DNA of 64,000 nucleotides from Lucifuga dentata (taxonomy: Eukaryota; Chordata; Actinopteri; Ophidiiformes; Bythitidae): positions 1-64,000 of the forward strand of contig VXCM01001004.1 of the NCBI GenBank assembly GCA_014773175.1, written 5' to 3'. Position numbers and translations under genes: made by a program. Positions within the stretch are counted from its first letter, which is position 1, and each line of letters opens with the position of its first letter. Positions 61,788 to 64,000 of this stretch are shown here, one piece after another. Below the pieces are notes generated by a model. The model was not told where the DNA came from, did no database searches, and was given only the letters and a program-made list of their open reading frames with translations.

Positions 61788-61870
61788 ATGGTGGACCTGC
61801 AGGCTTATGTGTGAATATGTGATTTTACAGGGACCATAAAATGCATAAATACATAAAGTATAGGAAGACA
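61788..61870. repeat. Patchwork copy of two segments from 59.3 and 59.8 kb
   Basis: 61788-61817 (atggtggacctgcaggctta then tgtgtgaata) is identical to 59316-59345. 61820-61870 (gattttacagggaccataaa then atgcataaatacataa and tataggaagacac) matches 59805-59858 with small differences. The roughly 460 bases between the two sources are absent. Confidence 0.85.
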
Positions 61871-62731
61871 CAAAGATACACACACATGCACATACACATG
61901 TGCACATACACACACAAAGAAAGTCACATCAGAAATGCAACCACACATGTACATACCCATGAGGGAGAGCATTTTCCCTATAAAGGGATGCAAGCACACG
62001 GACACTCAGTCTTATTTATAAGCATTGACACTATAAATTACATTCATATCCACATATATGGTTTGTCTGACTTTTAACGAATCCTTTTCTTGCATGCACG
62101 GGAAGTTAATTTTTCTCCTCTTCTCCCCTCTTCTCCCCTCTCTCCATCCCAGTTCTTTTTCCTCTCCTCTGCCATTCCCTCACCCTTCTCTCTTCCATTC
62201 CTCTCCACCACACACACCTCCTCTGCACCATGTTTTTATCACCTCTTGTCTCATTTTACCTCACCTCCCTCTCTTCATCTCTCACTTATCTATTCACCTC
62301 TTCCTCCTCATCTCCTGTACTCTACCCTTATCTCTGTTCTCTTCTGTTCTCCTCTCTTCTCTCCTCTAACATCTGTGATAGCAGCTGGGAGCACATTCCC
62401 TCCTGAAATAGCTGCCTAATATAATCACTGCTAATAGCATTATACTTCACACTATTTACATACTGGCTGAATAAATTATCCTGCTCCCATGCTTTCTCCT
62501 GATCCTCCTACCCCTATGTTTGCTACCTCCTTCAGTTCCCATTCCTTTTATCTGAAATCTACTTCTGTTGAGCCTACTTCCTCCCCTCCCATTCACACTT
62601 GTCTCTTCTCCAAATTGTGTGCAGTCAAACAAAAACGGATGGGAGAAAATATGAATGAACCACTTGAAATGAGTCTATCCACTTATTAATGTTTGCTATC
62701 ACTGCTTCATCTCAAATACAACAGCACCCAT

Positions 62732-62740
<9 letters not shown>

Positions 62741-62779
<39 letters not shown>
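62741..62779. repeat. (CT)n microsatellite
   Basis: About 19 units, followed by a short (CA)n. Confidence 0.95.
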
Positions 62780-62783
<4 letters not shown>

Positions 62784-64000
62784 TCTCACAGATACACACA
62801 CACATACACAATCTCTTATCATGTTGATGAGAGATCTGCCTCCCTCAGCAGTATGTAAAGCTGTCGTCAGCAAGACATACCCATCAGTAACCATTGGTAA
62901 TGCAGGATAGGAGGTGCAGGTCCTAAGTGTGCATGTGTGTGTGTGCCCTTGTAACCTTTGCCTACAGAATCATACAAGCAATATTGATTGCTGCAAAGGC
63001 AAAGACAAAATACAGGAAACGTGGATAAACACACAAACACACACACACACACACGCACACTCTCTCTCACACACAAACACAGTAACACAGATCTCTTCAG
63101 TTCCATTAGCCAGTGGAAAAAGTCTAACTTTTTAAAGGTTAAAACACAGCTGAGGCATAAAAAGACTTTCCCAGTTTTTGTTGGACCTTGAAACAAAAGT
63201 AAAGTCTTCAAATAGCCTCTTACTCAGTGTTGACATTGTTTTGATATATTGTTGGTGCTTTGTGAATTTTTGATGTTGAAAATCATACATATTTAAACAG
63301 TGAAGAATCAGAAGCCTTGAACAATCATTCAAACAAGCAGTTTTTTTTTGTTTTTTGTTTTTTTTTTGGCTCAGTTTGGCTCAATTCACTTTATTCATTT
63401 TATGTAATATGGATAACAAATTCATTCTACTTTGTATCTCAGCCCAGTTTTACCTTTGGTAGCACAATGCATTTTAGATAATATCTCAAAATTTTGAGAG
63501 AAAAAAAGAGGCTGATTAAGTCACTTTTGTGTAAAGGAGCATGTAAATGTTAAACTGTCTGAAAGCATGAAAGTACTCTAATCTTTGCAACTTGAATTTT
63601 ATATTGTATTTTGGTGATTTTTTAAATTTCATTCCAAATTTTTCATTTTTATTTGTACTTCTGTAAAGATCTATGTGTGCATGTGTGCACTTGTGGTAAG
63701 ATATGAGGAGTGTGCAATTGTGTGCCAAAAGGTGAACCTAAAAAAGCCCTGTGCCACCTGATCTTAACCTGAGCTCTGCCACTGCACGCAGCTCAGTGTA
63801 AATGGGTTTATTTGGAGATAGAAAATTACAAAAGGGTGTAGGAGCAAAAATGGACTTGCACCCAGTGAAGTTTAAATTAGTCTTTCATTTGATTTTTTTT
63901 TTTCTTTTTATGCATTGCACAAATGTAGTGCAACAATCTTATTCATGTTGACAGTCTGCTGTAGCCAAAATATCAAACTGACAAGATTTATCTTATCTGA

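Larger units (their letters stand above)
48491..64000. other. Intergenic: no gene seen
   Basis: Fifteen kilobases without a recognisable exon. Contents are microsatellites (51391-51477, 51707-51768, 51888-51919, 52265-52303, 55190-55221, 56822-56868, 57738-57797, 62741-62779, 63031-63058), a degraded SINE (53003-53252), a MITE fragment (53574-53669), LINE/SINE-tail-like repeats (55190-55500, 56221-56360), a hairpin (56478-56510), a tandem repeat (57280-57540), assembly-type duplications (57346, 61135) and pyrimidine-rich DNA (62110-62370). The stretch 53680-54060 is repeat-poor with clustered AT-rich homeodomain-like cores. The rest is featureless. Confidence 0.7.

Overview
The window is vertebrate nuclear DNA, almost certainly from a ray-finned (teleost-like) fish. 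It is AT-rich and mostly non-coding, and very dense in (CA)n, (GA)n and homopolymer tracts. It carries the repeat set typical of fish: Tc1/mariner copies, a hAT/BED-finger transposase relic, a tRNA-headed SINE, an L1-type LINE stub, MITEs and Helitron-like elements. No bacterial, viral or organellar gene is visible.

One real gene is recognisable: the 5' part of an Eph receptor tyrosine kinase gene on the minus strand, best matched to EPHA5. Three coding exons join in frame. Exon 1 (29306-29207) has the start codon and signal peptide. Exon 2 (20911-20847) is 65 nt. Exon 3 (12955-12235) is 721 nt and carries most of the ephrin-binding domain and the start of the cysteine-rich region. All have GT/AG borders and compatible phases. 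Exon 4 and everything after it, including the fibronectin, transmembrane, kinase and SAM parts, were not found and should lie beyond position 1. A GC-rich stretch with an inverted CCAAT box and a GC box (about 29460-29620) is the likely promoter.

Layout: 1-12234 is intron 3 (incomplete) with MITEs, a freshly inserted L1 tail with a target-site duplication, and a broken hAT transposase. 12956-20846 is intron 2 with a Harbinger-like MITE. 20912-29206 is intron 1 with an intact-ended but dead Tc1-like element and another MITE. From about 29640 to 64000 I see no gene. This 34 kb holds a SINE with a 9-bp target-site duplication, a degraded second SINE copy, three Helitron-like elements (two head-to-tail inside a second Tc1 relic), small tandem repeats and many microsatellites.

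Two observations stand out. The EphA5-like ligand-binding domain carries an extra, strongly acidic stretch of about 18 residues in the loop that is known to distinguish EphA from EphB receptors. The Helitron-like pair sits precisely between A and T within the codons of the Tc1 transposase tail. A technical pattern matters too: the window has 32 isolated single Ns, and at least seven are flanked by exact 61-67 bp duplications, which points to unmerged contig ends rather than biology. I found no convincing novel multi-gene system.
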